Below are positions 46,101 through 58,300 of a stretch of DNA of 64,000 nucleotides, piece after piece. Position 1 is the first letter of the stretch, and each line of letters begins with the position of its first letter. Both the position numbers and the translations under genes were made by a program. The stretch covers positions 682,001-746,000 of the forward strand of contig JAHLEZ010000023.1 of assembly GCA_020726505.1 (NCBI GenBank). Reading direction: 5' to 3'. This DNA is from Leptodontidium sp. MPI-SDFR-AT-0119 (lineage: Eukaryota > Ascomycota > Leotiomycetes > Helotiales > Leptodontidiaceae). The notes below the pieces were generated by a model that worked only from the letters and a program-made list of their open reading frames with translations, did not search any database and was not told where the DNA came from.

Positions 46101-47149
46101 GTAGCTCCGGTCGAGACTAGGCAGTAAAAGAGAGCACTTAAATAAGAGCTGTATAAGACTTCGGACAAGTTTTAAGAGAAAATTAAGTCTTAATTTACTT
46201 ATAATAAACCAAAGGCACCCCGCGATATTAAAAAACTAGTCAAGTTCGCTAATACTATAGACGTTAATAGCCTAACGGAAACTAAAATAACACCGTAATA
46301 GATTTTAGCCTGTAATAAGTCCAAAGTCTCTAACTTAAACACGAGAACGACATTTACTACGACACTGAAAACATCTTCTAAAACATTACTTATTAGTAAT
46401 ATAATAAGAAAGAGAGCTTCGAAGTCTAAGGTACTAATAACATTATCGGCTATCCTTAGACTTATATCCTATATAGCGTTATCCCGAAGTCCTCGCGTAT
46501 AAGAGGCGTTAACTCGGAATAGTTATAGGCTTAATAATATCTTAGACAAATTACTTATATAAAAGGAGCTTCCCAGAAACCTCACGCTAAGAGAAATTAT
46601 AGTCTTAATAAACCCGCCTAAAGTATCTCGTCTCTCTATTAAAACGATTAACTAACGTATATAAAAGGAATCAATTATTAATATTAATACCTTAGAGTTT
46701 AAAGAACTAGAGTTAATAACTAAAAAAGATATTATTATATATTAAAAACCACTTCACAGTACTCTATATACTCTTCCGAACCTTTATGTCACTAATATTT
46801 CTGTGACTACGAACTATAAACGACGACTTAAGGAAATCAAACGGGAAGGCCTTAAGCTAAAGTATAAGTATTAAAAAAAGCGCATTACAACCTATAGCTC
46901 TATCTTAAGAAATCTACTAGCGGCAAAGTTCAGAACACAACAAAGACACTAGCGACTTTAATTATTTATATAATAAAAAGCTCTTATTAATAACTTAGTA
47001 CTATGACTTATAGTTAGCGCTATCCCGGTCTTTAGTTTAATCTTTATAAGGTTACTTGGAATTATAATGCTACTTAGTAAGTATATCTTTAAGAACTTTC
47101 CGACGAAACACACTCGCGCTCAAGAACTATTATATACTAAAGTAGCCTT

Positions 47150-50100
47150 ATTAAGGACAATAGCTGACACAGGAAACTTATATTTCTTGCTAGTACTAAA
47201 GGTTATTATTATTATACCTAGCTAAATTAAGGTTACTGATATTAGAATTACCCTTAACACAGAAGCTAAAGTTAATTATATAACACTTAAAGCAGCTACT
47301 TTCCTAGAGCTCCTTATTATTAGAAGTTAGACTATAGCTTTAAAAACAATTACTAAAGTCAAGTCCCGATTTGTTAGTTTTACTAATAATATTACGGTTA
47401 CTATAAGCAACTACGTTATCAATAACAGATTCTATATTATAAACGCCCCTAATATAAAGGTTATTTTAGGCTTTCTATTCTTTTATAAAGCTAGAGTATT
47501 GTTCCGCTATCCTAGAGACTATAATAGAGGCATTATATTAGTTTAGTTTTGAGATTAGCGATTAAGAGACATTACTATAGTTAAAACTAACAATACTATA
47601 GAGGATACTAAGGACGCTAAAGCTCTTCAAAAAGAAAACGGGATAAGTATAATCTTTCCAAAACAAATAGACTTTAAAGATAGCTACGAAAAAGAAGACT
47701 TCTCAGGAAAAGAGTAACTAACTATATATTAAGCGCTACTGTTAGTGCCTTGAAATACTTAATTAACCCCTCACAATATAACCCTCAACTACTAAAGCTT
47801 AGGGGCAAGCTTTATAAAGGGGGGGGCAAAGCGGTGCTAAGTAATAATAATAAAAGCGATACTATTTTTATTAAGTACTTAAAAAGAGAATTTTACGTCC
47901 CGGAATTAATACTTAATAATTTTTAGTAAGAGGTAATCTTAGACACATTCTTAAAAGAGAAGTTAACTGCGGAACTATTCTTTCCTAGAGCTTTTAGAGC
48001 TAGTTCTTTAACTAAAGCCACGCTTACCTTCGAATAGACAAAGAACTATAATAATCTCTTAATTAAGAACCCCTTTCGAAGTACTTAGAACACTACTACT
48101 CGGATTAACACTATGTACAAATCAAAAGCCAAGAAAGTCCAGCTAGTTGACAAAGCCGACCTTATAGGCGACCCCCTAAGAGGGAAAGATAATTAATATA
48201 AGAGATTAAAAGACAAAGGGACTAAGTAAGAACAGTTAAGGAAATATTAAGATTTATTACTACTACGCTTTATTAATATACCCCGTAACTCCCGACTTAC
48301 GCCGGAGAGACTAGCCAAACTTGACGTTAGAAAGCTGTTATAACCTAAAGAAAGAACTCTCTTTAATGAAATAATAATTAATAAAGAAGGAGCTATAGCG
48401 TTTGACTAGCCCGAATATAATAGATTCCATAAAAATGTCTCTCCCCTAGTCGTTATTAAAACTATTAAACACAAAGCTTAGTAAGCCCCTAACTTTCCGT
48501 TGCTACGAGCTTTAGTCCCGGAAGTCACAAAGATAATACAAGAGCGTTTTAATAAGAGTGTTCTTAAGCTTTCTAAAGGCCCGTATTAAAATGCTTAGTT
48601 TCTAGTAAAAAAGAAAAAACCTAGAAAATATAGACTTATTAACTTAGCTATTATATTAAATGCCGTCACCTAAAAGAATACTAATCTTCTACCTTTAATA
48701 AATAAGTTCTCTAAAGAATTCGCTAGTTACTACGTCGCTAGCCTCGTTAACTTATACTCCGGCTACGATTAACAAACTCTTCACAAGTCTAGTCGAGATA
48801 TAACTGCCTTTTATATTTTAAACGTAGGCTTAGTCAAGAACACAACTCTCCCCTAAAGTATTATAAACTCTATTACTTAGTTTATTAAAACGATCACTCG
48901 TATACTAAAGCTACTAATTCTTAGCGTATCTATATTATTCTTAAATAATATAAAAGTTAAGGGATTATACACGGACTATAATTAAAAAAAAGCTTGTCCC
49001 GGAATCCGAAGATTTATTTTAAAGCACATTCAGAACCTTAATAAAACACTAAAACGCTTAAAAAAAGCAAGTACTATTATTAAACTAAAGTCTTAGTTTT
49101 GTTTAGACAGTATAAATATTATAAGATACGCCTATAACTCTAAGAGGAAAAAACCTTCGGCGAGACACTTAATTAAGATTAAGAACTAGAACTTACTAGG
49201 CAACTTAATAGAAGTCAAGGCATTCTTAGGCCTTATTATTTACTTCCGAATTTAAATCAAAAACTTCCGACTAATCGCTAAGCTATTATACATACTATCT
49301 AAAAAAGGAGTCAAGTTCTTTTAAGACTTAGAGATTTACGACAAAGTAATGTAAACTCTTAAAGATGCGTTATACTCGTTTCTAGTTTTATATTAGATTA
49401 ATTATAGTAAAAGTACTAGAGAAATAGTTATTAGTGTTAACTCAAGTAATATAAGTTAAGGAAGTTTCCTCGGCTAAAGAGACTCTCTAATAAACAAAAT
49501 ACGACTTATAAGATACAAGAGTAGTTTTTAGAGTAAGACCGAAGCCAAGTATAATGCCACTAAGCGAGAGTACAAAGGCATACTTTATATTTTAAAAAAG
49601 CTCAAGATTTAGCTCATTAGCGTGCACTTTATTATTAAAACAAACGCTAATACCTTAATTACTCAACTAAATAAAGCCGCCCACGATTATCTTAGCGCCT
49701 TACTTACTAAATGGCTTGCTTAAATACGCCTATTTAATTTCGAAGTTCGGCATGTCAAAGGCTTAATATACGTCGTTGCCGATTAGCTCTCTAAGAGGCT
49801 AAGGCATACTAACGACACGCCGGAAGCGAGTGATATAAACAAGGATTAAATACTTTCTGAGTTAAGAGCCTATAAGATCTGCCCTATAGAAGTATCTAAC
49901 GCTAAAGAACCTACTAATTCAAAATCCGAAAAAGTAATAATAGACCCTAAATTACGTAAACGAAACGACATCTTATTAAACATAAAAGTAAAAGTGTAAT
50001 ACTTAAGAAACAAAGGGGAACTTAACTCCTTTAATAGTTTAAGCTTTATTAAAGGAAAACTACTTATCCTAGCTAATAAGTACAGCGAAGGGTACTAGTA

Positions 50101-51763
50101 AATTGCCTGATACCTCACGACACTTAAGACTCCTAAGGACATAACTAAAAAGCAGTTTCGAGTCTTTAAACGGGAAGCTTTAAACTATAATATACACAGT
50201 CGCCGGATTTAGAGGCTCCTTATAAAAGGTTCTACTATTAAGCTTGTTATTAACACTAATAAAGAGAAGGAAATCATACTTTAGAGCTGCCACAACAATT
50301 CTAGTCACAAAGGGAGAGAAAGCACCTACTACTGCATCGCTACACAGTACTTTTGGAAGGGACTATTTATTAACTGTATAAAATACGTCTGAACGTGTAA
50401 GAATTGTCAACTCTAATTAATAAAACGTCTTAAGGAGCCTCTTTACCCTATAACATTAAATAGACTTATAAAAAAGTGGGCATTAGATATTACTTACATA
50501 CTACTACACAGGAGAAAAGGCTACCTTGTTATTACAAGAGACGACATAAGTAAATAGGCTAAAGCTAAAGCTCTCCTTACTAAAGAGGCTAAACATATTG
50601 TTACTTTTATTTAAGAAGATATTATTTGCCGTCATAGGTTGTTTTAGAGACTTATTATAAATAAAAGAACTAAAAATATGGAGAAAGTGCTAAAACTACT
50701 CAATAAAATAAAGGTCGAGCGAATTAAGATCTCGGTATATAACGCTAGAGCCAACGGAATAATCGAACGAGGCTATAAACCTATTAAGAACGCTTTATTA
50801 AAAATAGAAGGACGTTAGACTAATAACCTTTCCGCAATGTTATTTGCTAATAAAATTATTATATATAATCTAACTAGTTACATACTATTTTATATAATAT
50901 ACGGCAAGGAGGCGATCTTACTTATTAAGACAAGAAACCTAATATAAAGAACGTTATTCACTAAGGAAGTTCGTGACCGATTAAAGTTATTATAGCTTAG
51001 GGCTACATAGTTTTAGATAAGACAAGAACATATTAATAAGGCTATTTTTAAGAAGACTCGGCGTCATTAAGAAGGTAAAAAAGCCTTTAATCTTAAATAC
51101 AATATATAAAAGAGACTATTTAAAAAGAAAGACTTAGTCCTTTACTAAGACTTAATACAAGAGAATGACATGTCCTCAAACCGAGCACTCGACTTCAAGT
51201 GGCTAAGTCCTTACGAGATCGCTAAAGCCTACACTAATAAAGGTTATTACAGACTCAAGGAACTCGGCGATAATAGCCCCTGGCTACGACAAACCTTCGC
51301 CGGCAATAAGCTCAAGCTCTTCCACAAAAGGAACAACTTTATTTACAATAATAATAATAAAGTAAGAGAGGCCTTTAACAAAGACAATAACTTAACCCCT
51401 TTAAATCTTAAACTAGACATTAATTTGTAACACCTTAACGACCCCGAATTCTTAAAAAACCCTATAATTCTGACGATATAGTGTATTAGGGACAATAAGA
51501 TAATAATTAGAGTCCCTGAATTATTAGTATAATAGCGTAATAAGTACTAAGTAGTGTCTAACTCGGAATAAATATATACGCTTTATACGCTAGCGTCGCC
51601 GACAATATTTCTTTAGCTAAATAAACTTAGCCTTAATAACTATTACTTACTTCCACGAGCAACCGTCGCGACACGAAACTTAAAGTTAATATATTTGTAT
51701 TAAGGCTTTAGTGTTAAGGAGCTAGTACGAGGACGTACCCTTAGTCTTTTAAGGGGGGGATAA
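47150..51763 (+). pseudogene. Gyp2 pol (protease, RT, RNase H, integrase), copy Y
   Basis: The protease region at about 47250-47530 keeps KVNYITLKAATFLELPI and VILGFLFFYKARV. Reverse transcriptase at about 48480-49100 shows YRLINLA, LYSGYDQ (48753-48773) and ILFLNNIKVKG (about 48935), where FLDDI is expected, so both catalytic Asp are Asn. RNase H-like and tether parts follow, with EVRHVKGLIYVVAD at about 49740. Integrase at about 50290-51430 has a zinc-binding H...CKNCQ (50396), WALDITYI (50478) and a GPY/F-like end LDFKWLSPYEIAKAY (51187). 51170-51430 is the longest open piece (86 codons). The frame ends LVRGRTLSLLRGG at TAA 51761. It is not functional. Confidence 0.8.
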
Positions 51764-52050
51764 TATATTGCCGCACATTAAAATCGTCAAAATGATCGCC
51801 AAACCGACTTCGTACTACTAAGAACCACGATTTAAGACACCTTAGTACTATAATAAACACAAAAAAGAGCCTATATAGCCCTAAGTAAGTTAAAGAGAAT
51901 ATTAGCCCCGCGCTATAAAAACACTTATTTCTTAGAGTAAAACTCAATAAGAAACTAGCGCCCTTATAGACTACCTGCCGTATGTAAACATATAATAGGT
52001 TTAGAACGAGACTGTTATTATTAAGCTAGCGATATTTTAGGCGGCAAAAA
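51753..52050 (+). repeat. Internal polypurine tract and LTR-like segment with inverted TTGCCGC/GCGGCAA ends
   Basis: The end of pol runs into GGGGGGGA, as in gypsy elements just before the 3' LTR. At 51766 a TATTGCCGCACATT start (TACTACCG in copy X) opens a segment of about 285 bp that closes with GGCGGCAA near 52045. The segment is present at the same place in both Gyp2 copies (about 60005-60305 in X), so it is ancestral. It may be a captured old LTR or an internal second priming site. It does not match the 280-bp Gyp2 LTR. Confidence 0.5.
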
Positions 52051-52399
52051 GTAATTTCGTTTAAATAGGCTAGTTATTAGGCTTAATTCGCAGGACTAAA
52101 TTCTAAAACGGTAAGTTAAACTTATAGCCTAGGCTAGAAATTCGAGTCTAACGTATTAAACACCCCGAAGAATATAGACATAATATACTTAGGCGCTAAC
52201 TCTCAGTAATTAATAAAAAGAGAAAAAACGACAAAGTAAGTCCATCGTTCCCAGGGACAAAGCCAATAACCTACGGAGTATGCTATCGGCTAATACTAAG
52301 AGCACTATCGACAAACTAGCCTTAAACCGGTAAGTAGATCACACAATTTATATAAGGTAAGCAGAAGTCTAGGAAATCTCCCAGCGAAAAACCGATAAC

Positions 52400-55009
52400 A
52401 CGCTTTAGAATTAGAGCCGTGCTCTCTAAAACCTTAAGTTAATAACTATAAGTTAAAACCCTTAAGGACTGTCTACAATAGCCTTAGATCTAGGAATTTG
52501 CCGGTTAGTACTTTCGTTAACAAGCCTAAGTAAGTCTTAGGGAGGTTCGCGATTTATTTAAGAAGATCTCTTATTATAGGCGACAGAATATAGTTAACGC
52601 CAACCCTACCCCACGTATTAGAGGTTTAAGTATGTTATTGGCCGACGACCCCTAGCTAGTAAACCTTTTAGGGATCGAGTATTAGTCGACTACCCTTAAT
52701 CAGCTCTATTTAAAGTCTCTTACTTATTAAGTCAGGGCCCCTTCTACATATACGTCGATACCTCCTAGTCCCTTCCCGTTAGAAAGTCTAAAAGAATAAA
52801 GACTTCTCTTGCCGTTTACTAGTATTAGTAGACAAGAGGTAATATACTTCGCACTTAAAGTACTAGCAGGAGACTATAAGTTATAGACAACTTTTAAATA
52901 TAGTATAATAGTTCTGCGATTATAATAGACTTATAAGTAAGAGTGCCGCCATTCTAGGCTCACATTAATATCGCTGAAGTAATAAAGACTTTATACCCTT
53001 GACCTCTAGCTAAGTTTAGTAATAAGTACTAGTAACTAATTAAGGCTAAGGGTATAACCCTAAGTATTCTTATAAATGTTTCGTTACTACTTACTATATT
53101 ATTCCGAGAGGTGTCGTTAAGTAAAACAGACAAGGACAAAGCTAACAACTTATAAAGCAACTAGTTAAAAGTTAAGTCTAACTTTAACCTCGAGATTAAT
53201 AATAAGTTCTTTAACTCTTATTAAAGAACTAAAGTAATTAAGAGACCTTAACTAAGACCGAACTACTATTCCGAGAAGATCTCTAGCTAATAAGACCCCA
53301 CAGTATGTTATCTCATACTTAACTACTGCCAGCTTAATAGTACTTGAGTTAACTAAACTCTTTTGCCCCTAAAAAGCTCAGCTATTTTAAAGACCCTTTA
53401 TTAGCTTTAATAATAGGAGGTGACTTACTTATTAAGGGGAAAAGGGGCCATTTCCACCACACTAAGAACTAAGAACTTATTATAGCCTCTTAACCCTACT
53501 CGACGTATTACGACCGTTAGTTTTCCTACTCCTCCCGGCTTTCTGCCATAAACCTTCGAAATTAGCGAATCTAGCCCTTACCTCATCTAACCAATCGATT
53601 AATAAGAGATTAGCGGAATAATACCACTTATCTTTAGTAGTGTGACTTGCGCAGGTGTAATAAGAGCGTATTTATAGAGGGACCCGAAAACTACTTAGTG
53701 ACCTATTATTAAGGGAAGATTAGTACGGCGCGATACGCACGTTTTAAACCCGAGGGGTAAAGTTTAATGCGGGTAGTTGTATAAGGTGGCCTTAATTCCT
53801 ATTAGTTTACGAACCTAAAGAAGACAAATAGTATTGTTTCCTTGACTTATAAAGAGAATATAAGCACCGGCGTTATAAAGAGGTTAAATAGTTTAATACT
53901 TAGCTAAATAACGTTAAGGTGAAGTTTTAGAGTTTACTTTAGGTATTTCTTATAATACGAGTTAAGGACTAAAGACAGTAATCGCACTACGATTAGTATA
54001 AGAAAGGTGTTAACATAATCTATAAATGGCTAGTTAAGTATAAAAGAAGAGATAAGAGCGTAACTCACGAAGTTAAGACGCGTTAAGACCTCTATAGTAT
54101 TAACTTTTAATATTAAAGCTAAGAGCGCTTAGGCTAAGATAAAGCGAACCGATTTTAATAGTACCGCCAAGGTGGCTGACTACGAAAGACTCTTCTTAAA
54201 GGTTTATAACGAGTTAATAGAGCTTAAATAGTAGTGTAAAAGGTTAACTCACTATGTTAAGGCGACTTAACTTTATACTAAAGTTGTTGTTTAGAGATCG
54301 AGGTACGGAAAGCTAAGGAGAGACTATATATAAATTAACGTAAGTGTTATGTTGAAGTTATTACTTAGCAGGAAGAAAGCAAGCAAAGAAAGCTCTTTAC
54401 TACGTCACCTCTACGACTAGGCAACAGTAAAGTTGGAGGTGTTAAGCTCTAATAGCGCGTTGAAGTTAGTAGTAAAGACTAAAGTTGTCGCTTTAAAGGT
54501 ACTAAATGGTGGAAAGTTAACGGTAAAGAGACTTTTAAGGATACTTAGAGTTATAATAGCTAAAGTCATTATTAAGTAGAAGAAGATCTTGCCTTAGTAA
54601 TATAAGAAAAGTAATAGTGAAGTCAATTTTAATATAAGCTTAGCGGGGAAGTTTACTTTCTTTAGAAGTATTATAATAAGAGAAGGTGTAAGAGGTGTCG
54701 TTTAATTAATAAAAAGAAGGAAGAAAGAGATCGAGACGCATTAAAGTACTTTATAAAGAGAATAGTATTAAGGGGAGATTATTATATTTAGAGAGTTAAA
54801 GTTAGAAGGTTAGTAGGGGAGAGCCAGCCTTATATAAGGGGGCAAGAAGGTGCTAAGCGAGACGATTGTTTACTTTAAAGGTAATAAGTTAACTATCACA
54901 GGACTTTATATACACTAGTTATATAATATCTTGCTAACGATTTGAGACGCTTTAATTAATTGTTTACTTCTTTTTAGTATATATTGCTCGAGGACGAGCA
55001 GAGTCTTTA
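52400..55009 (+). pseudogene. Gyp2 accessory coding region in the env position, unidentified, copy Y
   Basis: Downstream of pol, plus-strand frames run long and are closed chiefly by TAA/TAG, as for RIP-mutated coding DNA. One frame from about 52530 covers REVRDLFKKISYYRRQ and later YKWLVKYKRRDKSVTHEVKTR-like sequence. A shifted frame near 54170-54330 reads ADYERLFLKVYNELIELK, a heptad-rich coiled coil. Near 54640-54760 comes KYYNKRRCKRCRLINKKKER, and the end LLEDEQSL runs into the polypurine tract. Copies X and Y differ by small indels here (for example about 4 bp near 53370/61613), so the exact frame is uncertain. No known domain and no clear membrane segment is recognised. Confidence 0.4.
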
Positions 55010-55023
55010 AAGAGGGGGACGTA

Positions 55024-55303
55024 TATAGTGAGGACAGCCCCTAATTTCTTTTGTCACATAACTACGCTAGTCTTTCGCACATATAAGGAGCTAACACTTA
55101 ATTACAAAACGTTAAGAACGTAACACTAAATATATTTTATTTATTAAAACCTTTTCCCTCCTCTTCTTTGCCGATTCGTACTCTTTAGATATATAATATC
55201 TTTAGATTTAATTAATCTGTTATTTATAGAGCCTAGAATCTCCTCCGGTGGCTCGCTATATGCTACCCTCTTGTTGTGTAGATTGGGGTTCGTCCCTCCC
55301 ACA
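55024..55303 (+). repeat. Gyp2 LTR c (3' LTR of copy Y)
   Basis: TATAGTGAGGACAGCCCC (G-to-A form of TGTGGTGGGGAC) to GTCCCTCCCACA, 280 bp, preceded by AGAGGGGGACG. GTAT follows at 55304-55307. Confidence 0.9.
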
Positions 55304-58300
55304 GTATTACTTAGAACTATAATATTACTTAATAAGTGTATCTTTAGGAACCTTTTAACGAAACGCACTCGCGCTTAAGAATCACTATATACTAAAGTAG
55401 CCTTACTAGGGACAATAGTTAATATAAGAAACTTATACTTCTCGCTAGTACTAAAGGTTATTGTCACTATACCTAGCCGAATTAAGGTTACTGATGTTAG
55501 AGTTACCCTTAACATAAGAGTTAAAGTTAGTTGTATAACACTTAAAGTAATTACTCTCTTAAAGCTCCTTATTACTAGAAGTTAGACTATAGCTCTAAAA
55601 ATAATTACCGGAGTTAAGTCCTAATTTGTTAGTTTTATTAATAATATTACAGTTATTATAAGTAATTGTGTTATTAATAACAGATTTTATATTATAAACG
55701 CCCCTGGTATAAAAGTTATTTTAGGCTTTTTATTCTTTTATAAAGCTAGAGTATTATTCCGCTATTTTAGAGACTATAATAAAGGCATTATACTAGCTTA
55801 GTTTTAGGATTAGCGATTAAGAGATATTATTACAGTTAAAACTAATGATATTAAAGAGGATACTAAGAACGCTAAAGCTCTTCGGGAAGAAAACGAGATA
55901 GATATAATCTTTTTAAAATAAACGGACTTTAAAAATAACTACGAAAAAGAAGACTTCTCGGGAAAAGAGTAACTAACTATATATTAAGCGCTGCTATCGG
56001 TGCCTTGGAATGCTCGATTGACCCCTCACAATATAATTATTAACTATTAAAGCTTAAGGGCAAGCTTTATAAAGGGGGGGACGAAGTGGCGCTAAGTTAT
56101 GTTAAGGAAGACGATATTATTTTTATTAAGTACTTAAAAAGGGAGTTTTACGTCCTGAAATTAGTACTTAATAATTTTTAGTAAGAGGTAATCTTAAATA
56201 TATTCCCGGAGGAGAAGTTAATTACGGAATTATTTTTTCCTAGAGCTTTTAGAGTTAGTTCTTTAACTAAAGCTACGCTTACCTTCGAATAGACGAAGAA
56301 TTATGACGATTTTCTAATTAAAAACCCCTTTTAGAGTACTTAGAATACTACTACTTAGATTAATATTATATATAAATTAAAAGCTAAGAAAGTCTAGTTA
56401 GTTAACGAAGCCGACCTTATAAGCGACCCCTTAGGAGGGAGAGATAATTAGTATAAGAGATTAAAAGACAAAGGGACTAAACAAGAACAGTTAAGGAAAT
56501 ATTAAGATTTGTTACTATTACGCTTTATTAGTATACCCCGTAATTCTCGATTTACGTCAGAGAGATTAACTAAACTCGATATTAGAAAGCTGTTATAACT
56601 TAAAGAGAAAGCTCTCTTTAACGAAATAATAACTAATAAAGAAGGAGTTATAGCGTTTGATTAGCCTAAATGTAATAGATTTTACGAAGATGTCTCTCCT
56701 TTAGTCGTTATTAAGATTATTAAGTATAAAACTTAGTAAGCCCCTAACTTTCCGTTGTTACGAGCTTTAGTCCCAGAAGTCACGAAGATAGTGCAAGAGC
56801 GTTTCGATAAGGGTGTTCTTAAGCTTTTTAAAGGCTTATATCGAAATACTTAGTTTTTAGTAAAAAAGAAAGAACCTAGGAAATATAGACTTATTAACTT
56901 AATTATTATATTAAATGCTGTCACCTAAAAAAATACTAATCTTTTACCTTTAATAAATAAGTTCTCTAAAGAATTCGCCGGTTATTACGTCGTTAGCCTT
57001 ATTAACTTATACTCTAGCTACGATTAATAAACTCTTCATAAGTTTAGTCGAAATATAACTGCCTTTTATATTCCGAACATGGGCTTAGTTAAAAACATAA
57101 CTCTCCCTTAAGGTGTCATAAACTTTATTACTTAATTTATTAAAATAATTACTTATATATTAAAGCCACTAATTCTTAGCGTGTTTATATTATTCTTAGA
57201 TAATATAAGAGTTAAGGGACTATACACGGACTATAATTAAGAAAAAGCTTGTCCCGGAATCCGAAGATTTATTTTAGAGTATATTTAGAACCTTAATAAA
57301 ACGCTAGAACGCTTAAAGAGAGTAAGTATTATTATTAGACTAAAGTCTTAGTTTTGTTTAAACAGTATAAATATTGTGAGATACGCTTATAACTCTAAGG
57401 GGAGAGAACCTTTAGCGAGACACTTAATTAAGATTAAGAACTAGAACCCTTTAAGTAACTTAATAGAAGTTAAGGTATTTTTAGGCCTTGTTATTTACTT
57501 TTGAATTTAAATTAAAAACTTCCGACTAATCGCTAAGCTATTATACATACTATTTAGAAAAGGAGTCAAGTTTTTCTAGGACTTAGAGATTCACGACAAA
57601 GTAATATAAACTCTTAAAGATACGTTATACTCGTTTTTAGTTTTATGTTAAATTAATTATAACGAGGGTACTAAAGAGATAGTTGTTAGTGTCGACTTAA
57701 GTAACACAAGTTAGGGAGGTTTCCTCGGCTAAAGAGACTCTTTAATAAATAAAATACGACTTATAAGGTATAAAAGTAGTTTTTAGAGTAAGACCGAAGC
57801 TAAGTATAATGCCACTAAGCGAGAATATAAAAGTATACTTTATATTTTAAAGAAACTCAAGATTTGGCTCGTTAGTGTATACTTTATTATTAAAATAAAC
57901 GTTAATACTCTAGTTACTTAACTAAATAGAGCCGCCTACGATTATCTTAGCGCCTTACTTATTAAATAGCTTACTTAAATACGCCTATTTAATTTCAAAG
58001 TTCAGTATATTAAAGGCTTAATACACGTCGTTGCCGATCAGCTCTTTAGGAGGCTAAGGTATACTAACGACACGTTAGAAGAGAGTAATATAAATGAGGA
58101 TTAGATACTTTCCGAGTTAAGAGCTTATAAGATTTGCCTTATAAAAGCATTTAACGCCAAAGAATCTATTAATTTAAAATCTAAAGAAGTAATAATAAAC
58201 CTTAAATTACGTAAACGAAACGACATCTTATTAAATATAAAAACAAAAGTATAATACTTAAGAGACAAAGGGGAACTCGGCTCCTTTAATAGTTTAAGCT

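Larger units (their letters stand above)
43326..55023 (+). mobile_element. Gyp2 copy Y interior: gag, protease, RT, RNase H, integrase and long 3' region, RIP-mutated
   Basis: This is a full interior of 11.7 kb between two 280-bp LTRs, 12,258 bp in total, which is very large for a fungal gypsy element. The gene order gag-protease-RT-RNase H-integrase is that of Ty3/gypsy. pol stops at an internal polypurine-like tract near 51753-51760. Another 3.25 kb follows before the second polypurine tract (about 55010-55020) and LTR c. Every long frame is cut by TAA/TAG. It sits inside copy X with a 4-bp duplication GTAT. Confidence 0.9.

Noticed and set aside
43046..55303. Segmental duplication or assembly duplication as explanation for the repeated Gyp2 interior
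   Set aside because: The copies differ by many base changes and small indels, and the 4-bp duplications at the X and Y borders fit two transposition events.
55144..55368. Minus-strand frames inside Gyp1/Gyp2 (also 34857-35051, 35101-35319, 51741-51947, 62679-62897, 32330-32518)
   Set aside because: They lie antisense to retroelement genes or across LTRs. RIP makes TAA/TAG on plus but leaves some antisense frames open by chance.
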